DNA of 64,000 nucleotides, from positions 1,388,450 through 1,452,449 of the forward strand of contig KN832559.1 in the NCBI GenBank assembly GCA_000827205.1, written 5' to 3'. The notes beneath the pieces were generated by a model, which saw only the letters and a program-made list of their open reading frames with translations, did not search any database and was not told the DNA's origin. Of the stretch, positions 46,986 through 57,873 are shown in pieces. The position numbers were made by a program, and so were the translations under genes. The stretch comes from Plicaturopsis crispa FD-325 SS-3 (Eukaryota; Basidiomycota; Agaricomycetes; Amylocorticiales; Amylocorticiaceae). Every line of letters starts with the position of its first letter. The first letter of the stretch is position 1.

Positions 46986-48000
46986 TTACTGTTGGTCCGT
47001 AGGCGCTGACGTGTTGAACATCTCAGGGTCACCCGGGATTGAGTTCTCTAGATCTTGCGCTGTTTTACCCTGAAACGTACACCTTCTTGGCCTTCCTATC
47101 ATCCCAAAAAGGAAGTTAGTGGTCGTATCGTTCCCGTCCTTCCAGGCGAGTCCCTTCAGGCTTCGGCAATCTTGGTCCCGCCATTTTTCCAGCTCGTAGA
47201 CAGGCAATGAAAAAGGCGCAGAGTAGCCTGTCCATACCGTTTCGGTGACCTGCTGGACCAATCGTGCACATGCTCCAGTGCGCCGGTGGAGCGACACAAC
47301 CTTGACCCGAATGGCGAGGGCGGCAGGGTGCAAACACAAACGAATGACATTCCGACGGGAACCAGCTGGGTCGGTCAGCATCATCCAATGCCTTTCACCT
47401 GAGTAATAATGCGGTTTTCATCGAGGAAACATACCCGTGGTTGGACCATATCCGGGTATAACTAGGTCCCAGGCTTCCGGCACGGCGACTATCGTGTGCG
47501 TATTGAGTGGGAAAGGAAGTAAGCTGTGGATTTCGGGCCATATGTCGGGCGAAAAGTGGTGGTATATTCCATAGTCGGTTAGAACAGTCCATGAACCGTT
47601 AGATGATGCAAGGTCACCAGGCATCATACCATGCTCCTGGAAGGACGACAACTTGATAGTGCCGGGTTCATAACCGCTCCATGACCGTACGGTGGTAGCA
47701 CGAGGATCGGCAACATCGTCCGGTGTTTACTTGAAAGTTGACACTCAGTTTGTCTGGCATATGTGCCGTGAGACTGTGACCTGAGAGTCAGCTACGCGTC
47801 TATTGTTTGAGTATGGACGAGACAGTACTATACCTGGACCCTTATCACTGATTCATCGTTAAGATCGTGAGCGATTCTCGTGGAGTCCCTCCAATCTAGC
47901 TGAGATTTGTAACCAGGTATTCCCACTTCGTGGGCGCTGAGTTCGCGAAGCCAGTCTGGCCAACGGGACCGTTGAAGAAGTGTCGATTTCGTGATGTCTG
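46986..48000 (-). pseudogene. Uncharacterised gene, perhaps broken
   Basis: Three coding-looking stretches lie in order on the minus strand. The first, near 47999-47836, reads RSRWPDWLRELSAHEVGIPG and DWRDSTRIAHDLNDESVIRV. The second, about 47720-47435, reads RSWSGYEPGTIKLSSFQEHG and FPLNTHTIVAVPEAWDLVIP. The third, 47398-46986, reads RHWMMLTDPAGSRRNVIRLC and ends FNTSAPTDQQ. The second and third join across a very short candidate intron (36 nt). I found no splice pair that joins the first and second in frame: stops block each route around 47745-47710. Either an exon is missed or the gene carries a frame lesion. The family is unknown to me. It lies directly upstream of the P450. Confidence 0.35.
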
Positions 48001-48306
48001 TTGACAAACGTCAAGTCACTTATCGACTACACATTTTGAATTGTAACCCCGCGATGCAAAGTGCTGACATGCCCGGGAGCGGGATACATGCTGGGAAAGC
48101 GTGTCTTCCCCGATAGATCACGGGAGAAAACTTTGAGACGATAAAAAGAGAAGCCGCGTATCCAGGTCTCTGTAAAAGCTCAGTCGAAAGGGTTTTAGCG
48201 CATTCAAGATACAGCCAGCCAACGTGGATTGAAATGAGAGTACAATGCGTTGGTCATATTATACACACACCTAGAATATAGCGACAGTACACCAAGTCTC
48301 CGCCTT

Positions 48307-51057
48307 CTACATAGAATCTGACCCCATTAGCACGTCCGAAGGCGGCTCAAGCTCGATCGGGGAGGTTGGTGGCGAACTCATCGGGCTCATGTTTTCTGCT
48401 ACCTCTGGTGGCAACTGCGACATGAACGTCAAGTTATTGCGCTTGATGCCTTGCTGCATGTGAAATGACATCAGGAGTGAAGGGGACGAATGGAAAGATG
48501 TCACACAAACCTTGAGGCCCTCAGGCCAAGGCAGCCGCGGTGGAGGGCCATCGGCGTCGGGGAGCGCTCGGCTGTAGAGAAGTAGGTAAGGGCCCGCGCC
48601 GAGGTGGATGCCTGACTGGTCGTTCAAAACGGTTTCCTCCGACACCTGGATGGCGCTCAGTGACGTCAATGAGGAAAATCGTGGAGCATACCTCATCCAC
48701 GAGCGAGTCAACAGTCTTCCACCACTTTCCTTGGTCTTGCACGTACGAGTAAAGGTGCTTTCGGCCAAACAGTCCGTCGTGGACAAAGACGACGCGGAGA
48801 TCATACTAACGCAGTCGGTAAGCGAAAATGAGATGGAGCCACCATGGAAAATACGAGACGCACGCGAAGTCGTTGCAGCTCCGGTATATCCATTACTGCG
48901 GCAGCGTCTATTTGCAGCTGTGATATTTGCGCATCGATATCTGGGTCTTGTCAGGACGAAGGGGCGAAATGATCATGACGAAATGTGAGATACCTTTAGT
49001 TTGAGCTTCAATTTTTTCCAAAATAGCTTGCAGCTTTGCCCGTGTGCGCTCAATGGTAGCCTGTCGAACGGGATCTCCCTTGGCATCAGCCACCTCCGCG
49101 TAGTAATGTATTGAAGCACGTAAGTCCTTCAGCACGTCCTTGCCCTATCGCAATGTCAGCACCCCTCCGTATTTAGCGGACACGGGATCAATCACCTTGA
49201 ACCGCACAAGAGCCTCTCTCCGCGTGCGCAGGGAGGAGATTTCGAGCTGCATCTTACGTTGCAGCCATCGGCGCTCGCGGCTTAGGATCGCATTCTCGCG
49301 CAAGAAAGGGTCGAGATATATACTCTTCCCGTAGCGTACTGGGCGCGCCCGCGCGGACGACTGGACCAGATGGAATGCGACGGTCTCGGATGGTGCACAG
49401 ATAACGTCTTGCGGCGGCATCTGGTCCACATTCAGTGGCGCATCAGTATAGAGGGGTTTCGACAGCTGTGTAGATAGAACTGATAAAAGTTCCAGCGGTG
49501 CGTGGGTGTCTATTAAACTGGGAGTCAGCATGTGCGTAGAGAGGAGGCAAGATCATCAGACCAGGGGCACCCTCTTCGAGCAGACTTGCCAGCGGTGGGT
49601 CCACGCCCAGATCGACTTTGACGATACAGTTGTCAGTTTCCCGGTAAAGGGGAGCACGCGTCACGGGATCAGATTCCATCGTGCTATGCGAGAACTGAAA
49701 GATACGCGGTCGACTGCGCGTCGGAGCATGCTATCAGTCAATATACAAGCGTATCGAAGGGAGGTACCCACTGTCGCGGATCGAGCCCGGAGTCCTCCCA
49801 TTGCCTCTTGAAAAGCTCCTCCGCGATCAACGCTACTTTCTGGAAGAATGCTAAATGCGCAGTGTCAGTTTTCGGTCCAGAGTCCGTAGGGGAAGGGGAC
49901 GCACCCGACGACAAGTCTCCGACACGTTCGATTGCACTCCCCCACGGCCGCGTATCGAATGCGAGGAGGTGACTGTCAACGTTGAGCTCGGAGAGCAACC
50001 CCATGTCCATGGTCGTGCATACCTCGACGAGCAACCATAGTAGATGTTCTGCTCGTGCGCATTAGAAGAGCATGGCGAGTGCGCGTAGAGAGGAATGCGC
50101 ACCGTCGCCCGACGTAGGCACGGGCGTCTCGTCCCTGCCCTCCGGCACATACGGATGCCAATCCGCGAGCCGTTGCCGGAACTGGGGGACAAAGAACAGG
50201 CCTTGGAGGATGAGTGCAGCGTATGTCATGGTGGGGACAGCGGGGCGCAGGGCGACCGGTCTGTAGAGGGTGAGGCCAAGACCGGGAGAAACAGCGCGGT
50301 GGTACTCACCTCTTCCCAATGCGCACCTGCTTTTCTAGCGGAGGCACCTCGTATTCGTCGGCGGCAAAGTCCCCATAGCTAGTGTTCAGGCTCGCCTCGA
50401 TAGCACGGCTCAATGTCTGGTCGTCCTGCGAAAACGCTTCGGCGTTGTTTTTCGACACTTCGACCTGCCATGCCTGTCAACGAATGAGCCGATGCATGCG
50501 GTCGTGCACTCACATTAGATGGAACCATGGCCCAGTTCGGATCGGGCGCACGCTGGGACGGCACAAGCTCGCTCGACGTCCCATCCAAGTTCGTTCCCTC
50601 TAGCGATGCCTTGATCGCCTGCGCCATCTGCTCGTCGTCGTCGACGGTGAGGTCAATCGGGGACTTGCTCTGATTGTTGAAATAACTGCTTTCCCCGCCC
50701 CTGGGCGTGTCCTGGCCTGCACGTTCACGACATCAGTGCAGCCCCAAGTTCGTTAGACATCAGATACTCACTGCGAGTGCTAGGCGCATTGAGACGCACC
50801 GTCAATGGCGCATTCTCGCCGGTGTCTCCGTCGTAGAACGCGTTCACTGCCTTCTCCACGCTACCGTGCTTGAGCAGTAGTCGCTGCGCGGTGTCGGGCC
50901 CGCAGCCTGCGATGCCCATGAGTGTGGTGCAGTCCTCTGAATCAGCGGTCATTCCAGCGGCGGGCGTGGACCAGGATTGAAAGGCCTCGGGGATCGGTGG
51001 TCCGTAGATGTGTGGCGGAGGAGAGCGGTCGCGTTTTGGACGATCGCTTGGCTGCAT
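48307..51057 (-). CDS. USP-like protein with UIMs, predicted catalytically dead
   Basis: Begins MQPSDRPKRDRSPPPHIYGP, then a UBA-like segment (CTTLMGIAGCGPDTAQRLLL). Two ubiquitin-interacting-motif-like helices follow (DDDEQMAQAIKASLEGTN and DDQTLSRAIEASLN). A USP-type fold starts where the Cys box should be: VPTMTYAALILQGLFFVPQF, with Thr at the position of the catalytic Cys. The C-terminal half is well preserved: YYDLRVVFVHDGLFGRKHLY (His box), WWKTVDSLVDEVSEETV and LGAGPYLLLYSRAL. A coiled coil precedes it (WLQRKMQLEISSLRTRREAL). It should bind ubiquitin chains through the UIMs and the dead USP fold but not cleave them. About ten exons; stop at 48309-48307. A TTG codon upstream is not a start. 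Confidence 0.87.
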
Positions 51058-51706
51058 TTCGGTCAATTATATATCTTGTAAAACAGATTGCGGTAGACGG
51101 TAAGTACAAGAGAAGATGTCAAGCAGGTACGTCTTGAGCGCTTGAGTGCATGTAGCTGTGATAAGCGCTTTGGCGGTGGGAGCAAGATGGAAGTGCCAGG
51201 AACAAAGGCAAAGGGGAAAATAGTGGGTGCAGAACTCAAAATCTTAAACAGAATTTCATGTATGCACAAATCTGAAAATGGCTGCACTACATAGCAGATA
51301 CATCGCGTTGACATGATACACGATGTATAGCGTATGGGAACTGCTCCGGCGGAACGGGGTAAATTGAAGATCCTAGCAAGTGAATGCAGTTCCACGGCAG
51401 CCTACGCATTCAAGCCCTGCCGCACTGTGGACCAGCATGATATGAATCCATCATCTTCAACTTTCACTGCTACCTCCAGCGAATGTGCTCGGTAGTGCGC
51501 ACGGCCGAAGCCGTCGCGCGTGGCTGTAGTCTTGCTGAAGCTTGCATGTCAGCGGACAAGGATCCACGGACATGTGCTGACGTAGGCGATGGCTCTACAT
51601 GCGACAAAGTGTTACTGATCTCTGGACGAAAATCATGAGTAAGCAAAGACAGAAAGCACGCAGGGAAAGAGTTGCAATGAACCTTCTCCACTGGGTTCGC
51701 ACTGAA
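51058..51706. other. Spacer between USP-like and FRA10AC1 genes
   Basis: About 650 bp with no supported gene; overlapping minus frames have no domain character. It should hold the promoter of the USP-like gene. Confidence 0.4.
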
Positions 51707-52515
51707 TCATGTACGTGGCTCCGAGCGTTCGCGGCGATGTGCGGGGCGCGAGTGCCGAGACCGTGTATCAGGCGAGCGTGAGCGCGAACTGCGTCTACGC
51801 CGGTGGTTGCGCTCCTGTGATTCACTAGGATAGGCCCCGTCGACTTCAATTCCCTCGCGGACGCTGCTCTTGTGCCGCCTCCCCTCCGCCCGTCCCTTTC
51901 CGTGCCGTCTCGTCTTCTCTCGCTCATCAGCGCCATCCTCCTTCACCTCTTCACTCCGCTCCTTCCTCCGCTTCCACATCAGCTTATCGTAACAGCGCGC
52001 GCAAAGCACTACCTTCACCAACGCATTACGCGCAACGCCCGCCTCCTCGTACGCGAATGGAAGCTCAAGCGTGGTCAGCGGCGGCATCTTGAGGCCTGAC
52101 TGAGGTGACGGCGGTTCGTGCAGCGGGCAGCGCGTGTTCGCGCAGGTCGACTCGCCGGCACCAGAAAGGACTTCGGCCTCAGTTCGCCAACGCAGAGAGA
52201 ACTAGGAGTGGAATGGTTATTTGTGGTTCTCTGTCCGTGACATGGTTTAGAGACGCACGTTCCCAGATTTGTAGTGCTTCAAGTCGCACACTGCAAACTC
52301 CCGGTAGAGACTGTCGTAGTACTTCCGTGCGAGCTTGTGATCCCAAGACTCGTCTTTCTCGTGTTCGTCGTGCAAGAATCTGTGGCGGAAAAGTCAGATT
52401 TCCTCTGACAGCGGAGGTCATGACATACTTACCGATGAGATGCTTTCAGGATCTCAAATTCGGTCGTTCCAGGGGCAGCAGGGGGTTTTGAAGTGCTTGT
52501 TGACGGTGAATGCAT
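51707..52515 (-). CDS. FRA10AC1-family protein
   Basis: Three exons, joined at two short introns, give about 232 residues. The start MHSPSTSTSKPPAAPGTTEF precedes the domain. The FRA10AC1 domain reads HEKDESWDHKLARKYYDSLY, REFAVCDLKHYKSGNFSLRW, RTEAEVLSGAGESTCANTRC and FAYEEAGVARNALVKVVLCA, ending CYDKLMWKRRKE. It includes a zinc-binding-like set of Cys residues. The C-terminal tail is Arg/Ser-rich (HRRRRSSRSRSPDTRSRHSR). FRA10AC1 homologues are nuclear and associated with late spliceosomes. The stop is at 51709-51707. Confidence 0.9.
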
Positions 52516-53887
52516 ATGGAGCTAAGATATCGAAGCTAATGCTAATGCGTAGACTCAAAGAGTCCCGTTTGTCGAAGTGCAGCGACTGTCTGCCGTAGGC
52601 AGGAGGATCCAGACAAGGATATCCAAACCCTATCCGAGCCTCTGAGGTCTTGTTTGGAAACAGTTGTAGATGAGAACTACTGAAACGAGTCGGAGTAGCG
52701 TAAAGACGCCGCCCGGCTCGACAAAGTCGCGGAGTTCAGAAACGGCCACGAATGGAAACTGTAATGGTTGGCGTCGCTGTCAAGCCGCTGAACAGTGACG
52801 CTGTAGTTGACTCCTACTGAAAGCTTGGTCTTTCCATAAAATCGAGGATGCGGGCTACATGTTGCGACTTCGCTATCATCCTGAATCTTGAACTGTCAAC
52901 GCGACCCGAAGAAATGCGAAGATCGCTATCAGCAGTGGTACGTCGCTGCAAACATATTCTCTCCTTAGCACTGACGAATAAATAGTATAAACATGCTTTA
53001 GATGCTGACCGCAGCTCTGACGGCGTACCCGCGAGTCCGGGATTCCGCCAGTGTACTTGAGCCGTCGTCTGAGGATAACAGGTTGGCAGTGGAAGACCGT
53101 CGAAAACATCATTCGAATCGCGACCACACACACAGAACCGACCAAAAGAAATGTCTCGCTTCCTTAGCCGCATCGTAATATCACGCATACATACCAGCGG
53201 ATACACGAGATAGCCCATACACATTACTGCCTTGGGAATCGCTCGGGAGACATTCACACAAGGTAGCTTTCGGATGCTGCGCCCGACTCTGGGGCCATCG
53301 GTCGCTTGGCCACAGGCGATCGAACAGAGCCGAGCGCAGCACCCGAAAGTTGCCTGGTGGACTGGCCTGCCTGCGGGCCAGACCTTGCACTTGGACTCTC
53401 TTCGATATTCGTAACCTTTTTTGGTGTATTAATTTAGCCATGGACCAGATATAGAGGAAGTAAAGGCGCACCCGTGCATGGTGAAATATGTAGGACTGTA
53501 TCTCAGCGCAGAGCCAGAACGCGGCCTGTTGAACCTGCTACCCGCCGCAGACACTTGTACCTGGATTATCTCGAGCTGCGGTACCCTGAAAGGCCGACCT
53601 ATCTTTTACTCTGGATCCTACTTAAGTCTATCAAGTCGGGTGTACGTGAGTCAGAAAACATGTATCACGCACAGAAAATGTCCCGGGAAAACCTGTAGAC
53701 AAGCCTCATGGAACGGAAAATCCATTTCACAAATTGAGCTTTCGGAAAGGCATGCTATGCAGAGGGAGCTAGAATCAACAGTTTGAGATCGATGACTTGG
53801 ACGGAGAAACGAAGCGAAATTCCTTGCGACGTCGAGGTACGCAGAGAGAAATGACGCCTGGTACATGCACACCGCATCGGGGACAAG
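52516..53887. other. Gene-poor island, left part
   Basis: About 1.37 kb with no supported gene. It contains repeat copy A (53169-53420). Open frames here are short and lack domains. Confidence 0.45.
53169..53420. repeat. Dispersed direct repeat, copy A
   Basis: About 250 bp matching 55386-55640 at an estimated three quarters or more identity by eye. The best core reads ctctggggccatcggtcgc, then cgatcgaacagag and gcgcagcacccgaaagttgc. Both copies are in the same orientation. On the minus strand both keep an open frame through the core (NFRVLRSALFDR here). No terminal repeats or transposase are visible. Confidence 0.75.
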
Positions 53888-54737
53888 TCATCGGAGTATT
53901 GTGACAGCGTATTTATCTGTTCTGATTGGGACCTGTTTATAACGCCTAGGCGCAATATCTAAGGGTGAGTTCGTACGGTATTTTTGAAGTGGATGTGCAT
54001 TGTACGCACCTGCCGTACTCGCTCTCTTGACTAGAGAGGACGACGCACTACCACCTCCGCTTATTGCGTGTAGCTCTTCTGGCGTGTGCTGATGCCTCGT
54101 AATCAGCATATACACGTTGAAAAATGAAGATGAAAATACAAACTTCGTTGCCTGCTTAGCGGCCCGTTCCTTGGTGATGCTAGAGCAGAGGTTGAGTCAG
54201 TAGCTCCGTAGGTGTGGATATATACGCAGTGACGCTCACAATTCTTTCATTGCGCGCATCGCAACTTCCAGGACCGGGATAAAATGAAGATCAAACCACT
54301 CTGTGTGGTCCACTTCGGACATGTCGTTGGAAGCTGCAGCCATCTGTTTGAGCACGGCCACGGGCTTCTTTCCGCGGCCGTAGATGTCGATTTTCAAGAT
54401 GTCGGCGCGCGCGGAGGCGGAGAGCATGTGCTCGAGGGTTCTGTTGGATGTGACGACATCTGCAATGACCTGGACACATGAATTAGGACAGCGGAGGTTT
54501 ACGGGCATTCGAAACTACCTTGTATACAAACACCTCTTCACGAGGATACCGTAGCCTTAGCTCCTTGACAGTCGCGCTCCATATAAGACGATCTCCGAAA
54601 TAGGTTTGTCGGTCGCGGTCTGCTTTTGTGCCGCGTAGGACTGCCATGTCAATTTGCGGCAGCTCCATAGTTGAAAAGGGATGACTCAGGACGGCAGTTT
54701 GAGCGTACTGATACGCTCTCACAGAGAAGGTGGGCAT
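53888..54737 (-). CDS. RNase III-like domain protein, probably non-catalytic
   Basis: Begins MPTFSVRAYQYAQTAVLSHP at 54737. The helical order of an RNase III domain is visible: AVLSHPF corresponds to the usual ALTHPS, YFGDRLIWSATVKELRLRYP to LEFLGDAVL, and KVIADVVTSNRTLEHMLSAS to the SN(E)TLA block. The acidic catalytic set is not intact: the ERLEFLGD Glu is replaced (DRQTYFGD), and the second acidic cluster is weak. Exons continue after a GTGAGC donor, through FITKERAAKQATKFVFSSSF, to a stop at 53890-53888. Intron 53959-54009 is 51 nt and stop-free. Length is about 235 residues. It may be a structural RNase III homologue, as in mitoribosomes, or a relic. Confidence 0.5.
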
Positions 54738-55149
54738 ATTGTCGGTACCGTAGGAGGGAGGTTAACGGGAGTGCCTTGGTCGGGACGTGGCGTCAGGAAA
54801 AATGGCGGTGGCACCGCGTTCCACTAGGATGTCTTACGACGCGAGGCGGCCGACAAGGATATGCAAAGAAAGAAACTGTCAGCCTCACGCACTACTTATT
54901 CTATAAGCAACCGCGTACAAATTAGCCCACTAATGAGCACATCGCGGCAGCGCTCGCTTGGTATGTGGAGTTGTCCTAAATATTAGCAAGAGTTAGCCAG
55001 CGATAACGACATACTTATATCCTAGTCTTGAAGTATGGATGCTGGTATCGCTCGTGGATGTATGCATTCAAACAACTAGTCGAAACGACTCGGGCGCGAG
55101 TGCCTCGCTCTCGCTGCACTCAGTAGGTCTCGTGACTGATTGGTAATCG

Positions 55150-55168
55150 ACGCGTTCACTGAACGCGT
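55150..55168. repeat. Perfect short inverted repeat
   Basis: Reads acgcgttc-act-gaacgcgt: two perfect 8-bp arms around a 3-nt loop. Possible stem-loop or protein-binding palindrome; chance occurrence cannot be excluded. Confidence 0.6.
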
Positions 55169-55385
55169 ACCAAATCGTATGCTGGTTTGTACTTACAGTA
55201 CTTACTTTCAGCGACTGTATACAGTTGAAGCCAGCTCACTAGTACTAGTAATTCTCGGCGATATATATATCAGAGAACCATTCGCTCTTACAGTACTAGT
55301 TCATCTTACAACCGTTACAACACCATCATGATTTCAATCTCAGCTAGACTGGACCAAACAAAATGGCGAACTGCTGTGGTTGCAT

Positions 55386-55640
55386 CGCAGGACATCATGT
55401 GAATACTAGCGAATACCTTGGATAGTTCATATACATTGCTGCCATGGAAAGCGAAACCAGGAGCATTTCTCCAAGTAGCTTTCTGATGCTGCACCTGACT
55501 CTGGGGCCATCGGTCGCCTAACCAGCGATCGAACAGAGTCGAGCGCAGCACCCGAAAGTTGCTTGCCGAACTGCTTACCCAATCGTCGTACCTTGCACAT
55601 GAACTGTCCCCCATTGTCGTATTCTTTTTTGAGTGATAGG
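55386..55640. repeat. Dispersed direct repeat, copy B
   Basis: Second copy of the element at 53169-53420, same orientation, about 2.2 kb away. The minus-strand frame across the core reads NFRVLRSTLFDR. Length differences in the core include a 3-nt indel, which keeps the frame. Confidence 0.75.
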
Positions 55641-56011
55641 TGTTCAAGTTCTCTCACTCTGTCCACAACCACTGAGTCAAAACTTTTTTGCTGCGGTACA
55701 CTGTTAGAACAGATGATTGAAGTCCGGAAACAGATCACCAGACAAGCACATTAGACGTCCGCGTCAGTACGGGAAACAACACAAAAAATGAGTTAACCTA
55801 CGACTAGAGCTTAGGGTGCTGATACACGGAACTACTGATAGACGTTTCGGCCAGCAGGAAAACGACATTGACACTCACGAGTACCAAGCTCAATACTTAA
55901 GATGTTTTCGGGAGCCAATGAGTCGGCGATCGTAGACACTAATCAGTGAGCGATCTGGAGCACGGATGAATTAAGTCTGATTAGAGTCAAGTTAAAGTAT
56001 ACAAGATTCCT

Positions 56012-57538
56012 TCATCTCCGGGAGCGTTTCGGTGGGGACGGCAAGCTCTTTTTCGAGCCGAATCTCACGTTGTATTGCTCTAGGGCCCAGTTCCTGGTAT
56101 GCCGCAACGTCTCCATTATTGTAGGACCCTTGGGCGCATCCTTGGGGTGGGGCGGTATGTCCAGGCGTGCGCGCACCGCGGGTCGTTGGAGCGCATATGT
56201 TTGTATGGCCGTGAATACGGCGCCCGTGACGATGCTCACAAGTGCGGCCTAAAGATGGGTGATATGTATGGAGACAGCAGCATGGCATGGAAAAGAGACG
56301 TACGTCAGGAAGTTTGGTCATGAACCAGAGTCCAGCCACAGAAAGGATCCTGAAATAATTCATAGCGTGGCCCGGAGTTGCTACATCTTTTGATGCCAGC
56401 TATGAAAAGGCCGCGGCGTTTAGCCAGTGGATATACACAGAAGCGCAGGCGAGCCACTTACGGAGATCTGGGCGTTGATCAACGCGGTCACCACGAGCGG
56501 CAGGCCATACCAAGGATCGAAAGCAGTGAGATCCGGTACAATGTCCAGGCCACTGTGCTTCAGCTGCTCGACAGGGTGCAGACACAACCGCCTGAGCCCA
56601 ATCACGAAAGCATACGCAGCCACTCCGTTCCCGAGTGCGCCACCGAGCGACATCAACGGGTTTATCCCGTTCTTCTCGTAGATAGCTTTCTGCTGGAGCG
56701 CACACCGCTGCAGTGCCAGTTGGTCCCCAGAAGCCCGCGCAACATTGGCCTCGGCTTGGATATCCTTTAAGCGCTGGGCATGGGGTGCCAACCGTGCCGC
56801 ACTCCGCGCACTGCTAATTGCGAGTGGTAGCAAAGCTACACGCACCAGTATCATCGAGGCGACGATTGTCCAGAACCAAGGAAGGCCTGTCAAGTTCACG
56901 ATTTCGAGCAGCCGGACAATGAGGCCAGACGGGCCCCACCCCGCAAGCCCCATGTCCGCCAATTCGCCGAAGTGAAGCGGGGCGAGCCCGACGTCCGGTA
57001 TAGGAACCTCGCCGACAGCCTCGACGGGCAATGGCACTGCGTCGGTCGCTGGCACCTGTGGAGAGGAAGCAACTACCTCGGTTCCGCTCGGCAATGACGA
57101 TGCAGCAGCTGGCTCCTCCGATGGAGCAGTCACATCCGAGGTCGGGTTGCTTGGCACGGGTGGTGGTGGTGGCGGTACCTCCGGTGCTGGTGTCGGCGCC
57201 GGAGAAGGGGTGCTTGCATTCGGGGTGGTTCGCCATGGGAAAAGAGAGAAGTTGCGAGCACAAGATGGCGACTGACGTACTTCGCACTGCTGGAAGGTGC
57301 GAAAATCCTATGCGCCTGTTCATTACATTTGACGGCCAGTGCTTCCTCGACGGCGACGCACCTGACTCATGAACGCGGAAAACTGTCTCCTTTGGCACGA
57401 CGTGATCACCGGAACAGTTAATCTGTAGGGACACATGAATAAGGCTCTAACTAGGGAGATAATTACTACTCACCGACCACTGCCAATGCGTAACGCACTA
57501 GCCCTCATGCCCGCCCCGAGAAAACTGGCGATGGCCAT
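56012..57538 (-). CDS. OXA1: Mitochondrial inner-membrane insertase OXA1
   Basis: Five or six exons. The N-terminus MAIASFLGAGMRASALRIGS, continued as RLTVPVITSCQRRQFSAFMS after a phase-2 intron, is a mitochondrial presequence. A Pro/Ala-rich linker follows (APTPAPEVPPPPPVPSN). The YidC/Oxa1 core begins GLAGWGPSGLIVRLLEIVNL, LPWFWTIVASMILVRVALLP, with the polar loop SARSAARLAPHAQRLKDIQA. Further helices: NPLMSLGGALGNGVAAYAFV, LTAFDPWYGLPLVVTALINA and ILSVAGLWFMTKLPDAALVS. A basic C-terminal tail, which binds mitoribosomes in this family, ends SLPSPPKRSRR. OXA1 inserts mitochondrially encoded proteins such as Cox2 into the inner membrane. The start at 57538 is the only ATG giving a presequence in frame. 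Confidence 0.93.
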
Positions 57539-57873
57539 GTCACGACGCGTACTTGCTGACAGAAGACGTCTGAAATTGAGCCTACGCTGCACCAAAGACT
57601 CCGTGCAGAATGCCGTGGGCACTGGGCAGGCCAGACGCGATATACGAGGGCCTTTTGGTCAAGTTTTGGTAGAATGAAGAAGTTGTGCATCCGGGCGCGC
57701 CGTATTTTCTGGCTGTCATTACGTAATCTCTTCCCCGCTGCTGTACGCGACTCGACGCCGCTTTACTGCGGCTACTATTCATGCCATTCCTCCTCGACGA
57801 AACACTGTCAAGATCCATCTTAGCCATACTCTTTTCCCCGCTCTGAGGGTATAGCGTCTGTCGGATCCCAAGG
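57539..57873. other. Divergent promoter, OXA1 and Na+/H+ exchanger
   Basis: About 335 bp between two divergent start codons. No gene supported. Confidence 0.45.

Larger units (their letters stand above)
54738..56011. other. Gene-poor island, right part
   Basis: About 1.27 kb without a supported gene. It holds repeat copy B (55386-55640), a perfect short inverted repeat (55150-55168) and AT-rich tracts with repeated GTACTTAC units near 55189-55210. Confidence 0.45.

Noticed and set aside
55189-55210. Short GTACTTAC direct repeats as a possible CRISPR or satellite
   Set aside because: Two units only, no spacers of constant length, and a eukaryotic context.
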